A stretch of DNA of 64,000 nucleotides, from assembly GCF_041751335.1 (NCBI RefSeq), contig NZ_JBGSXS010000155.1:13897-77896 (forward strand), read 5' to 3'. This document shows, one piece after another, positions 16,988-25,658 of this stretch (its first letter is position 1; each line of letters starts with the position of its first letter). This stretch comes from Aquiflexum sp041751335. Its GTDB lineage: Bacteria; Bacteroidota; Bacteroidia; Cytophagales; Cyclobacteriaceae. The translations under genes were made by a program, and so were the position numbers. A model generated the notes under the pieces. The model was not told the origin of the DNA. It saw nothing but the letters and a program-made list of their open reading frames with translations, and did no database searches.

Positions 16988-18115
16988 ATGTCAATGAAAC
17001 CACCCGGTAACCCATTTGTACTCAATACCTATCATGGAAAAAAATATTTCTGTGATAGGGAAGATGATTTAGATAAGCTTCAAAATCATATAGATAATGA
17101 CAGAAATGTCGTTTTGTATGCTTGGAGAAGGCTTGGGAAATCCGCTTTGATCCAGCGGTTTTTTGAAGAATTGGAGGACACAGGGAAGTATGAAACATTG
17201 TATGTGGATTTTTTGGCGACACATACCATTGAAGATGCCGTGAAGACAATCACGTCAGGGATCTATGATAAATATGGAAAAACCAAAATAGGGTTTTCGG
17301 CAGCCATGCAAAAACTGTTGTCAATGATGGGGGCGACCATCAGTTTTGACCCCTATAGTGGAGCACCAGAATTGAGCTTGGGGATGAGACAGCCCGGTAC
17401 GGAGGAGCATTCCTTGCATGCATTGGGTGAATTTCTCAGGGAAAGAAAAAAGAAGATCGTCATCACCATTGATGAATTCCAACAGGTAGCGCATCACGAG
17501 CAGGATAATGCCGAGGCCTTATTCAGGGCATGGACCCAGCAGTTTCCTGACATCAGGTTCATTTTATGTGGAAGTCATCGGACCATGATGGTAGAAATGT
17601 TTGCGGAAAATAGCCGCCCATTTTATCAGAGTGCACAATTGATGTCACTCTTGCCCATATCTTTGGAAAAGTACATTCCTTTCATTCAGGGTCATTTCAA
17701 AACTAAAGGGAAAAGTATTTCCAATGAACAAATAGAAATGATTTATACCTGGGCCAGGGGGCAGACCTTTACCATACAGTTGGTGTGTAATTACCTTTAT
17801 TCACAATATTCCCAAGTCAGGGATGAACATATTCAAAAAATCTATCAGGACATATTGGAACAACAGCAAGGGATGTTCGCCAATTTCTCCAAAATGCTGA
17901 CCCGAACCCAGTGGAATGTATTTAAGGCCATCGCCAAAGAAGAGCCTTTATACAATCCCTTAAGCAAAGACTTTATCCAAAAACACAGACTAGGAGCTGC
18001 AAGCACAGTAAACACCGCCCTAAAATCCCTGCAAAAATCAGAATTGGTAGTGGTGGATGATGAGGCATATCTGGTCCATGAGGTTTTGCTGGCCAGGTGG
18101 ATGGCGAGGTTGTAA
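16988..18115 (+). CDS. AAA ATPase of the archaeal-ATPase (PF01637-like) type
   Basis: 375 residues, soluble. Walker A is AWRRLGKSAL (Lys51) and Walker B is IVITIDEFQQV (Asp162, Glu163). A sensor-like arginine stretch (CGSHRTMM) follows, and a C-terminal winged-helix-like domain ends with LLARWMARL. These ATPases are widespread in Bacteroidota and archaea, often in several copies, with poorly known roles related to mobile DNA or STAND-type signalling. The family is seen; the role is not. The start follows closely after a large palindrome, which may control or mark it. No partner nuclease or transposase is adjacent. Confidence 0.87.
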   Translation: MSMKPPGNPFVLNTYHGKKYFCDREDDLDKLQNHIDNDRNVVLYAWRRLGKSALIQRFFEELEDTGKYETLYVDFLATHTIEDAVKTITSGIYDKYGKTKIGFSAAMQKLLSMMGATISFDPYSGAPELSLGMRQPGTEEHSLHALGEFLRERKKKIVITIDEFQQVAHHEQDNAEALFRAWTQQFPDIRFILCGSHRTMMVEMFAENSRPFYQSAQLMSLLPISLEKYIPFIQGHFKTKGKSISNEQIEMIYTWARGQTFTIQLVCNYLYSQYSQVRDEHIQKIYQDILEQQQGMFANFSKMLTRTQWNVFKAIAKEEPLYNPLSKDFIQKHRLGAASTVNTALKSLQKSELVVVDDEAYLVHEVLLARWMARL

Positions 18116-18480
18116 AGAAATATTCATTGATGTAGAGTTTGTCAAGCCCGAATGCCATGGCGGTTTGCGTCATGCTGACTAAGGAAGCATCTCTCGAGGA
18201 TCAGTAAATGATAGAATTAACATAAATAGGACCTCTGGAGATCCTTCGTGCCTCAGGATGACGGCAACCTAGCAAGTAACTTGATGTCATTACCTTTTCT
18301 GAACATTTCTAAAATGTTGGGGACTCGGGATGACGGTTAACTTGATGTCATTCCCCTTTTCTGAACATTTTCAAAATGTCGGACATTCTGAACGAAGAAC
18401 CCTTATCAAATACTAACCCCTTTTTGGTACTTGGTACATAGTACTTTGTACCTTTTAATACCCTACATCCTTCCATTCTC
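18116..18480. repeat. Intergenic repeat region with two direct copies
   Basis: Two copies of a 43-44 bp unit lie at 18278-18320 and 18339-18382, both starting aacttgatgtcatt and containing the small inverted repeat AACATTT...AAATGTT. Upstream is a gatccttcgtgcctcaggatgac block, a sequence type commonly dispersed in Bacteroidota genomes. The stretch 18421-18460 has ggtacttggtac-like short repeats. No gene is visible in the 365 bp. Confidence 0.7.
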
Positions 18481-19800
18481 TCACCATTCAAACAGACCCT
18501 CATTCAAGCTCTTCAATGCGTCATTTTTAAATTGAGCATCTACCAGAATGGAAACGTTATGACGGCTGCCACCATAGGAAACCATCCGCAAGGGGTATTC
18601 ACGAAGACAATCCATGATATTGGCGACGGTACCTTTGGATTCAGCAATCATATTGCCCACTATGGATACGATGGCCTGATTTTGGTCAACTTCCACTGTA
18701 CCATATCCCTCTAGTTCTTTTACAATTTCATTAAGGTAGGAAAGGTCATCAATGGTGACAGACACAGCCACTTCGGAAGTAGTGATCATATCGATTGAAG
18801 TTTTATACTTTTCAAATACCTCGAATACCTTTCTGAGAAAACCATAGGCCAATAACATTCTACTGGATTTGATCTTGATGGCGGTAATGCCGTCTTTGGC
18901 AGCCAAGGCTTTAACACCGGAACCGATTTCTTTGGCTGTGATAGTAGTGCCAAGGGCGTCAGGTTCCATGGTATTCAATAATTTGACGGCAATATTATAT
19001 TGCTGGGCAGGCCAAATGGATGCAGGATGGAGGATTTTTGCTCCGAAATAAGCCAACTCCGCCGCTTCGTCAAAGGACAATTGGGCAATAGGACGGGTTT
19101 TGTCTACGATCCTCGGGTCGTTGTTATGCATGCCGTCAATGTCTGTCCAGATTTCGACTACATCGGCGTTGATGGCCGCACCTATCAAAGAAGCGGAATA
19201 GTCCGAACCCCCTCTTTTGAGGTTATCTACTTCATTTCTGTGGTTTTTACAGATGTAGCCTTGGGTAACAAAAATGCCATCCTCAGGATAATTGGTAAGT
19301 ATGACTTTTAGTTTTTCAGAAATCTTTTTCAGTTCAGGTTCATGATTTTCATCAATGCTCATAAAATCCAAAGCCGGAAGGAATACGGCATTAATTTCCA
19401 ATTCCTGTAATAGTGTATAAAAGAGTTTTGTTGACAGCAATTCTCCCTGTGCAAGAATATCTCTGTTTATAGCCTCGTTAAATGAAATTTTGAGAATGAT
19501 ATTGAGAAATTCAAAGTGTTCTTTGATGATTTTTTCTGCTTTTGACCTGGCAGCATCAGTCTTCACGAGATCTTTATAAAAAGTAAGGTAGTGTTTGTGA
19601 AGCACATCAATCCGCTCTTTGGCAAGGTCTTTATTGGCATCCGCCAATGCTTCACCGATTCCAACAAGGGCGTTGGTTGTACCGGAAAGAGCAGATAGCA
19701 CAACAATTTTCCTATCGTTGTCTCTTGTGATCAAGTCTTTGACCTGATGCATTCTTTCGGGCTTACCTACTGAGGTGCCTCCGAATTTCATTATTTTCAT
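18481..19800 (-). CDS. lysC: Aspartate kinase
   Basis: 439 residues, a monofunctional aspartokinase. It phosphorylates L-aspartate as the first step to lysine, methionine, threonine and diaminopimelate. The kinase core starts with KFGGTSVGKPERM and has the SDYSASLIGAA and WTDIDGMHNNDPR motifs. Two ACT regulatory segments follow (about residues 300-439), suggesting allosteric feedback control. It stands alone; no lysine riboswitch is seen upstream. The upstream gap holds degenerate repeats. Confidence 0.94.
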   Translation of the reverse strand: MKIMKFGGTSVGKPERMHQVKDLITRDNDRKIVVLSALSGTTNALVGIGEALADANKDLAKERIDVLHKHYLTFYKDLVKTDAARSKAEKIIKEHFEFLNIILKISFNEAINRDILAQGELLSTKLFYTLLQELEINAVFLPALDFMSIDENHEPELKKISEKLKVILTNYPEDGIFVTQGYICKNHRNEVDNLKRGGSDYSASLIGAAINADVVEIWTDIDGMHNNDPRIVDKTRPIAQLSFDEAAELAYFGAKILHPASIWPAQQYNIAVKLLNTMEPDALGTTITAKEIGSGVKALAAKDGITAIKIKSSRMLLAYGFLRKVFEVFEKYKTSIDMITTSEVAVSVTIDDLSYLNEIVKELEGYGTVEVDQNQAIVSIVGNMIAESKGTVANIMDCLREYPLRMVSYGGSRHNVSILVDAQFKNDALKSLNEGLFEW

Positions 19801-20113
19801 GGTATGTGAATAGGTTTGGTTTTTTCTTTAGAAGCGAGAGTTTAGATGCGAGAAGCGAGATGTGATGTTAGACATAAGACATAAGATGGGAGATTTTAGA
19901 ACCAAGAAACAAAGCCTGCCCCGAGTATCGGGGAACCAAGAAGGCTTTCTCAAAATTTGGGACTTGTGTCTTTTGGGAAGAGAATTTAGGTTAAAGAGAT
20001 GTTTACCATTAACTTTTAACCGCTAACCATAATCCAAAAAGAACCTCCAAATCTTACGTCTTGAGTCTTGTGTCTTACATCTCACGTCTCACGTCTAGAA
20101 TCTCACATCTATT
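19801..20113. repeat. Degenerate GAAGCGAGATGTGA repeats and a CCCCGA palindrome
   Basis: 19828-19892 is a run of degenerate 8-10 bp words (gcgagat, gacataag, gatgcgagaag). 20055-20110 is a similar run in the opposite sense (gtcttgtgtcttacatctcacgtct), so the two low-complexity blocks form a loose inverted pair. Between them at 19919-19933 is CCCCGA-GTA-TCGGGG. No gene is visible in the 313 bp. Confidence 0.65.
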
Positions 20114-20590
20114 TTAAAATCCCAGCATCTTAATCGCCGTGATCGCGGCTTCATCGCCTTTGTTGCCATGTTTGCCTCCGGCGCGGTCCAGGGCTTGTTG
20201 GAGTGTGTCAGGAGTAAGAACTCCGAAAATGACAGGCTTATTGAATTTCAATCCGACATTGGTAATCCCGTGGGCGACAGCATCACAGATGAAGTCAAAG
20301 TGTCTGGTCTCTCCTTGGATGACACAGCCTAAGCAGATTACTGCATCAATTTCCTTTAATTCTGCCAGCCATTGTGCTCCCAGTGTCAATTCAAAGGACC
20401 CAGGAACGTTTTTCCTGAAAATATTTTCTTTCTTCACGCCATGCTTCAACAGCGTTTCAACTGCACCTGTGAACAATGACTCGGTCACTTGATCGTTCCA
20501 TTCAGAGACTACAATGCCAAATTTCTTCTTTGACATATCCAGCAAATTTTTGTCTGAATACTGACTTAAGCTTTTTAATGAGGTTGCCAT
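20114..20590 (-). CDS. ribH: 6,7-dimethyl-8-ribityllumazine synthase
   Basis: 158 residues, the usual size. It condenses the ribityl-pyrimidine with dihydroxybutanone phosphate in riboflavin synthesis, working as a capsid-like multimer. Signatures are SEWN near residue 30, PGSFELTLGAQ, GCVIQGETRHFDFICD and the C-terminal GNKGDEAA. An internal ATG (MSKKKFGIVV) is a possible alternative start. It follows the TPR membrane protein gene in the same direction but a strong terminator lies between them. Confidence 0.95.
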   Translation of the reverse strand: MATSLKSLSQYSDKNLLDMSKKKFGIVVSEWNDQVTESLFTGAVETLLKHGVKKENIFRKNVPGSFELTLGAQWLAELKEIDAVICLGCVIQGETRHFDFICDAVAHGITNVGLKFNKPVIFGVLTPDTLQQALDRAGGKHGNKGDEAAITAIKMLGF

Positions 20591-20620
20591 AAATTGAGGT
20601 GTTTGATGGGGTATAAATAA

Positions 20621-20652
20621 AAAAGGAGTAAGACTTTCGCCTTACTCCTTTT
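20621..20652 (-). terminator. Rho-independent terminator of the TPR membrane protein gene
   Basis: A perfect 12-bp stem (AAAAGGAGTAAG and its complement) with an 8-nt loop. Read leftward it ends in TTTTTTATTTA. It lies 25 bp after the stop at 20677 and separates this gene from ribH. Confidence 0.85.
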
Positions 20653-20676
20653 AGAATGCCTGAATAGATCAAAGCA

Positions 20677-21387
20677 TTACTTAGAGGCAAGGCCTTCCAA
20701 GCGCGCTTTATGCTTTCGTGCGTTAGTAAATTCAAAAGACTCAAAATACTTGTCTTCTATAATCGTGTAGGTTTTGATTGCATTGTCATAGTCACCTGCT
20801 TCTTCATAAGCAATGGCCAATTTGCTCAAATACCTAGGGGCAAAGAATTTGTTTTCTTTGTGGTCAATGGCTTTTTTGTATTGCGCAATTGCATCCTTGG
20901 TATTCCCCAACTCCAAATAGGCATCACCTACCAGGGAATAAGCCCTTGCCTGAACAAAGAAATCACTGGAAGAGAATTTTTTCAGGTGATCGGCTGCTTT
21001 TTGAAATTCTCCATTTGACAAATAAATTGATCCGATATAGAAATGAGCCATATTGGCTGCATCTGTGCCACCATACTTGTCGACAATTCTTAGTAAACCG
21101 ACATTTGAACCATCTCCGTTTAGCGCCAATTCAGTGCTATCCTGCTCAAAATAATACACTGCCTGAAACATTTCAGCCTGTGCTTTTTCATTTTTATTCT
21201 GTTTGTCAATCTGGAAATAGAGGATCCCTGCAATAAGCAAAATACCTACAATCAGAATTCCACCAAAAATTTTTGAATTCTTTTTGATAAAAAGCTCCCC
21301 TCTCTCTAGTCTGCCTGCAATCTCTTCAGGTTTTTCCAAAAGCTCATACTCTACTTCAGAAGCCTTTTTTGTTTTTTTCTTAGCCAT
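20677..21387 (-). CDS. Membrane-anchored TPR protein (YfgM-like)
   Basis: 236 residues. A lysine-rich cytoplasmic start (MAKKKTKKASEVEYELLEKP) precedes one membrane helix (about residues 41-58, IFGGILIVGILLIAGILYF). A TPR domain covers about residues 85-225 (MAHFYIGSIYLSNGEFQKAA, AYSLVGDAYLELGNTKDAIA). The layout resembles YfgM and related ancillary chaperone adaptors, or the Bacteroidota TPR proteins near translation genes. That function is inference. A well-formed promoter lies directly upstream. Confidence 0.85.
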   Translation of the reverse strand: MAKKKTKKASEVEYELLEKPEEIAGRLERGELFIKKNSKIFGGILIVGILLIAGILYFQIDKQNKNEKAQAEMFQAVYYFEQDSTELALNGDGSNVGLLRIVDKYGGTDAANMAHFYIGSIYLSNGEFQKAADHLKKFSSSDFFVQARAYSLVGDAYLELGNTKDAIAQYKKAIDHKENKFFAPRYLSKLAIAYEEAGDYDNAIKTYTIIEDKYFESFEFTNARKHKARLEGLASK

Positions 21388-21407
21388 TCTTTAAAATTTT
21401 CCGCCCG

Positions 21408-21438
21408 CAAAGTTAATTTTCTTTTATTGAAATCCAAA
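21408..21438 (-). promoter_or_regulatory. Bacteroidota-type promoter of the TPR membrane protein gene
   Basis: Read leftward: TTTG (21435-21438), 19 bp, then TAACTTTG (21408-21415). This matches the TTTG / TAnnTTTG promoter with ideal spacing, about 20 bp before the ATG. Confidence 0.7.
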
Positions 21439-21542
21439 TTGGGATGGAGATAGATAACGCAGGAGATTGAAGTAAAGGATAAAAATTGGAAGGAGGCCAA
21501 GAATTTCATGAATTTTTAAACGAATTAAAAATCCATAACAAA

Positions 21543-21574
21543 AAAACCACCGTCACTTCCGTAACGATGGTTTT
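21543..21574 (-). terminator. Terminator of pdhA
   Basis: On the leftward transcript a 14-bp stem (allowing two U-G pairs) is capped by a GGAA tetraloop and followed by a T-run, just after the pdhA stop. Confidence 0.8.
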
Positions 21575-21595
21575 CAAATATTTGAATAAAGGATC

Positions 21596-22615
21596 TTACT
21601 CCATCACAAAAGGATAGTCTTCCTGCATGTATACATCCTTGAAGGCATCTTGTCCGTCAGGCCAAGGGGATTCTTCGGCGAATTTCACTGCATCTTCTAC
21701 TTGCTTTTTGACCTTTTTATCTATTGCTGATATTTCCTCCTCTGTCAGGATTTTGTTGTCCAGGATGGTTTTCTTTACCTGTTCGATCGGATCACGTCCT
21801 TTGTATTCCTCAACTTCTTCACGTGTTCTATATTTCTGAGGATCTGACATGGAGTGACCTTTATACCTGTAAGTCCTGAATTCCAACAAGGTTGGTCCAT
21901 CGCCTTTTCTGGCTCTTTCGGCAGCTTCTACTACGGCTTCATGGATCGCTTCCACGTTCATCCCATCTACAGGGAATGAAGGCATATCATAAGCTTCACC
22001 AAGGGTGTAGAGTTCTGTTACGTTGGAAGTTCTCGCTGTGGACGTTCCCATGGCGTAGCCGTTGTTTTCAATCACAAAAATGACAGGGGTTTTGTACAGC
22101 ATTGCCAAATTCAAGGCTTCATGAAAAGCTCCCTGCCTGACAGCTCCATCTCCCATATGGCAGATGCAGAGATTTTTGGTGCCCTTGTATTTTTCTGCAA
22201 AACCGATTCCCAATCCCATGGGTATCTGTGCGCCCACGATGCCATGACCGCCCATAAATCCTCTTTCTTTGTCAAAAATGTGCATGGAACCACCTTTCCC
22301 TTTGGTAGTGCCTGTGGCTTTGCCAAAAAGTTCGGCCATTACCGCCCCCGGGTCAGTTCCCAAACCAAGTGGATGGGCATGGTCTCTGTAAGCGGTGATC
22401 CACTTATCGTCTTTTTCCAAGGCGGTGATTGCACCGGATGCGCAGGCTTCCTGTCCAATATATAAGTGACAGAAACCCCTTATTTTTTGTTGTCCATATA
22501 GTTGACCTGCTTTTTCTTCAAACCGCCTCATCAACAGCATGCTTTCGTACCAAAAGGTGTAAGTTTCTTTTGAATATTTTGCTTTTGCTTTGGTAGCAGA
22601 GCTCTTTTTTGCCAT
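21596..22615 (-). CDS. pdhA: Pyruvate dehydrogenase E1 component, alpha subunit
   Basis: 339 residues from the ATG at 22615 (MAKKSSATKAKAK); an upstream in-frame start would add 12 hydrophobic residues and is less likely. It is the thiamine-diphosphate subunit that decarboxylates pyruvate for acetyl-CoA synthesis. The TPP motif GDGAVRQGAFHEALN is followed by ENNGYAMGT, and the phosphorylation-loop-like YRYKGHSMSDP is present. The beta subunit and E2 are not in this window. It is divergent from recF. Confidence 0.93.
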   Translation of the reverse strand: MAKKSSATKAKAKYSKETYTFWYESMLLMRRFEEKAGQLYGQQKIRGFCHLYIGQEACASGAITALEKDDKWITAYRDHAHPLGLGTDPGAVMAELFGKATGTTKGKGGSMHIFDKERGFMGGHGIVGAQIPMGLGIGFAEKYKGTKNLCICHMGDGAVRQGAFHEALNLAMLYKTPVIFVIENNGYAMGTSTARTSNVTELYTLGEAYDMPSFPVDGMNVEAIHEAVVEAAERARKGDGPTLLEFRTYRYKGHSMSDPQKYRTREEVEEYKGRDPIEQVKKTILDNKILTEEEISAIDKKVKKQVEDAVKFAEESPWPDGQDAFKDVYMQEDYPFVME

Positions 22616-22648
22616 ATCGATTATAATAAAATATGCTAAATTAGGCCT

Positions 22649-22683
22649 CAAATATAATCAAAAGGGCTGAAATTTAAGGCCAA
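22649..22683 (-). promoter_or_regulatory. Candidate promoter of pdhA
   Basis: Read leftward, TATATTTG (22649-22656) matches TAnnTTTG. A TTG-containing -33-like element (22681-22683) lies about 24 bp further upstream. The -7 box is 34 bp before the ATG at 22615, a plausible short leader. Confidence 0.5.
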
Positions 22684-22720
22684 TTGCGAAAATAGTCAAA
22701 AACCCTACAGATTAGGCATC

Positions 22721-23830
22721 ATGTACCTGAAAAATATCCGCCTCCAACAATTTAAGAATTATCCGAAGGCCGAGGTACAGTTTTCCAATGAAATCAATTG
22801 TTTTGTAGGCATCAATGGAAGCGGTAAAACCAATCTATTGGATGCCATTCACTACCTATGCCTTACCAAAAGTGCCATCAATGGTGTGGACATGCTCAAT
22901 ATCCTACATGACAAAGATTTTTTCACGGTTTTTGGTGATTTTGATCTGGAAGGAAAGGAAATAGAGGTTCGCTGTATTTTTGAAAGCGGAAAGAAAAAGC
23001 AGCTTTTACAAAACGGGAAAGCAATAGATAAAATGAGTGACCATGTGGGCTTATTGCCGGTGGTGATGATTGCACCTGATGATACCGGGTTGATCAAGGA
23101 TGGCAGTGAGGAGAGGCGGAGGTTTTTTGACAATATGCTCTGTCAGATGGATAAGCAGTACTTGGATCAACTGGTCAGGTATCAGCATTTTCTAAAACAA
23201 AGAAATGCATTGATCAAGCAGTTTGTAGACAAAGGTCGCTGGGACCGGTCATTTATTGAGCCTTATGACAGGGAGATTATCAGCCTTTCCAAGAAAATAG
23301 CTGCTGCCCGGCAATCCTTTCTCGATGAATACTATCCTATTTTGAAGGAGTTTTACAACATCATCTCCGACAATCAGGAAGAGATAGGGGTAGCCTATGA
23401 AACGCAATGTCTGGGTGCAGACTTCGAAAATGAATTCAAGGAAAGCGCCCAAAAGGACTTTTTTTTGAAAAGGACCAATATGGGTATCCACAAAGACGAT
23501 TTTGTTTTTGAAATCGCAGGCTATCCCATCAAAAAATTCGGCTCTCAAGGACAGCAGAAATCATTTGTGATTGCCTTGAAGCTGGGGCAGTTTCAGATAT
23601 TTTTGACCCACAAAAAAACCAAACCGATTTTATTGCTCGATGATATTTTTGACAAATTGGACGACAATAGGATCGAGAAGCTGATGAACTTGGTGGCTGA
23701 CCATAGATTTGGCCAGTTGTTCATTTCCGATGCTAGGCCCGAAAGGTCAAAAGGAATTCTGGCAGGGATAGCGGCAGAAAGCCGTTTTTTTCTAGTCAGG
23801 GATGGAGAGATTGGAGATTGGAATCAATAA
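22721..23830 (+). CDS. recF: DNA replication and repair protein RecF
   Basis: 369 residues. An SMC-like ATPase that helps load RecA at gaps through the RecFOR pathway. Walker A is GINGSGKTNLLDAIHYL, the ABC-like signature is in GSQGQQKSFVIALKL, and Walker B is PILLLDDIFDKLDDNR. The N-terminal YLKNIRLQQFKNY is typical. It overlaps the convergent DoxX gene by 7 bp at the 3' end. There is no dnaA or dnaN nearby, so it is not in an origin cluster. Confidence 0.95.
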   Translation: MYLKNIRLQQFKNYPKAEVQFSNEINCFVGINGSGKTNLLDAIHYLCLTKSAINGVDMLNILHDKDFFTVFGDFDLEGKEIEVRCIFESGKKKQLLQNGKAIDKMSDHVGLLPVVMIAPDDTGLIKDGSEERRRFFDNMLCQMDKQYLDQLVRYQHFLKQRNALIKQFVDKGRWDRSFIEPYDREIISLSKKIAAARQSFLDEYYPILKEFYNIISDNQEEIGVAYETQCLGADFENEFKESAQKDFFLKRTNMGIHKDDFVFEIAGYPIKKFGSQGQQKSFVIALKLGQFQIFLTHKKTKPILLLDDIFDKLDDNRIEKLMNLVADHRFGQLFISDARPERSKGILAGIAAESRFFLVRDGEIGDWNQ

Positions 23831-24240
23831 GATCTGTTTTTTATGATCTGCGCATCAACAGAATATTTTCCTGGACCGGAAAACATTAAGAAAATAAAGA
23901 TGACCAGAAACAATAAGCCTCTCTCTTGATTGGAAAAAGGGTCATTTCCATGGACAACAAAAGATATCACTGCCATGTTGATGATCAAAGGAATCAGTGA
24001 TAACCTTGATAGAAAGCCAAGTGCCAATAAAATCGCACAGAAGAATTCAGCAAAAATGACCAATTGTAAAGAAACAGCAGGGCCTAGTGCTATGGGATCA
24101 CTGAATGTGGTCAGCCTTTCACTAAAGTTTTCAATTTTGGCCCAGCCATGGGTGACCAGCATCAGAGATGTTGAAACCCTCAGGATGGCCAATCCCAAGT
24201 CTTGGAAATATGGTGATGTGGAAAAGAACAATTTTTTCAT
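23824..24240 (-). CDS. DoxX family membrane protein
   Basis: 138 residues with four predicted membrane helices. DoxX signatures are GLAILRVSTSLMLVTHGWAKI near the start and FAEFFCAILLALGFLSRL in the middle. The family is linked to redox and quinone functions, but individual roles are often unknown. Its 3' end overlaps recF. Start ATG at 24240. Confidence 0.88.
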   Translation of the reverse strand: MKKLFFSTSPYFQDLGLAILRVSTSLMLVTHGWAKIENFSERLTTFSDPIALGPAVSLQLVIFAEFFCAILLALGFLSRLSLIPLIINMAVISFVVHGNDPFSNQERGLLFLVIFIFLMFSGPGKYSVDAQIIKNRSY

Positions 24241-24360
24241 GGTTTGAGATGTTAGGATGAAATAATAGCGTCTATATTTCCAAAAATAGCAATAAATCTA
24301 AAACTGATTCTTAATTTTAAAATTTAAGTTTAATTGTAAAATCAAACCCTTATCTCATAA

Positions 24361-25494
24361 ATGAGTATTATACCCATGATAAAAAAGTCTCTATTCCTAT
24401 CTTTATTTTGTATCCTTCTAGGATCTAACTCTTATAGCCAAGCGCCCACACAAGCTTATCTGGATTATATGAACGGGCTTGAAAATTATGTCCAAAATGA
24501 CCTTTATGGAAAAGTTGCAGCAGTTTTGTATGATGTCGATGAACTTCCTCCGGCTGAGGATTATATCAATTTTGTAAAGCAGATCAAAAAAGAGCTTGAT
24601 GCATATTTAAAAGAAAATTCATCTGGGCTGGAAGATTCTGAAAAGAAAGACGCTCAGGTTTTTACAAATACGATGCTTGTGCAATTGGGGGATCTTTATT
24701 TGGATAGAGGGCAAGAATTGGATACTTCAGAAAAACTGGTTTTTCTGGAAAAGTATTTTGGAGAAACAGGGCTTGAAACCTCTATTTTGGAACTCTCAGA
24801 CGATCTCGCAAGGTCCATGATGATGAGTGTGCATGCTGCACTGGGGATTCCATTTGGTATGCCCAATGAGCAAGTAGCGGCTTTTATCCAAGAACTTGGA
24901 GAACCAAAAAAGGAAATGTTTATGGCGGCCTTGATACAGAATGACATGATGATGCTGACAGGTGGTTATGATATTAATAAAAATCAAGTCGAGGAATTTA
25001 TGCATGATTATCCCCGATCCATTCATAATAGTAATCTGGAAAAAGGATTGGTTTCGATAGAAAAACTAAGGGCCGGGGCGGAAGTGAAAAATTTCTCTTT
25101 TGTTGATCTGGAAGGAAATCAGGTAAGTCTGGTTGATTTCAAAGATAAGATCATTTACCTCGATCTTTGGGCGAGTTGGTGCGGACCCTGTATCAATACT
25201 TTCAGGACCAAAACTCCTGAGTTTGAGACGAAGCTGAGAGAAAGGGAAGACGTGGTTCTGATGTACATTTCCATTGATGAAAAGGAGGAGCCTTGGAGAA
25301 ATTACCTAAGCAAAAATCCCATGAGGGGAACCCACCTTTTTGCCGGAATGGGCTTTCAGGCTGAAATCATGCAATATTTCAAGGTATGGGGTATTCCCCG
25401 CTACCTGATAATCGGAAAAGACAATAAAATCATTGATGTCAACGCCCCAAGGCCAGGGGATGAGGCTTTTGAGGTCTTGTCCAAAATTCAGTGA
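24361..25494 (+). CDS. TlpA-like thiol-disulfide oxidoreductase, exported
   Basis: 377 residues with a signal peptide (KSLFLSLFCILLGSNSYSQ). Residues 30-235 are a helical N-terminal domain without recognisable catalytic motifs. Residues about 238-377 are a thioredoxin fold with the redox motif CGPC in LWASWCGPCINTF and a cis-proline in WGIPRYLI. It would keep thiols reduced in the periplasm, for example for cytochrome c maturation. An internal Met6 could be the true start. Confidence 0.9.
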   Translation: MSIIPMIKKSLFLSLFCILLGSNSYSQAPTQAYLDYMNGLENYVQNDLYGKVAAVLYDVDELPPAEDYINFVKQIKKELDAYLKENSSGLEDSEKKDAQVFTNTMLVQLGDLYLDRGQELDTSEKLVFLEKYFGETGLETSILELSDDLARSMMMSVHAALGIPFGMPNEQVAAFIQELGEPKKEMFMAALIQNDMMMLTGGYDINKNQVEEFMHDYPRSIHNSNLEKGLVSIEKLRAGAEVKNFSFVDLEGNQVSLVDFKDKIIYLDLWASWCGPCINTFRTKTPEFETKLREREDVVLMYISIDEKEEPWRNYLSKNPMRGTHLFAGMGFQAEIMQYFKVWGIPRYLIIGKDNKIIDVNAPRPGDEAFEVLSKIQ

Positions 25495-25658
25495 TCAGTT
25501 TTCAGCGTTGCGTTGGAAGTATAAAAAGCGATGGTCAGTAGGAATACTTTACTGAATATTTTAAAAAAATAGAATACAATCCTGATTGAAGAATTAAATT
25601 CTAATTTAATACCTAAGATAGAATTGATGTTTTAATTTTATCTAAATTAATTTATTAA

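Noticed and set aside
18481..19860. Lysine riboswitch before lysC
   Set aside because: The upstream DNA is low-complexity repeat with no lysine-box pattern.
22616..22651. Upstream start for pdhA
   Set aside because: The extra residues are hydrophobic and atypical; the ATG at 22615 gives the usual lysine-rich start and leaves a 34-bp gap after the -7 box.
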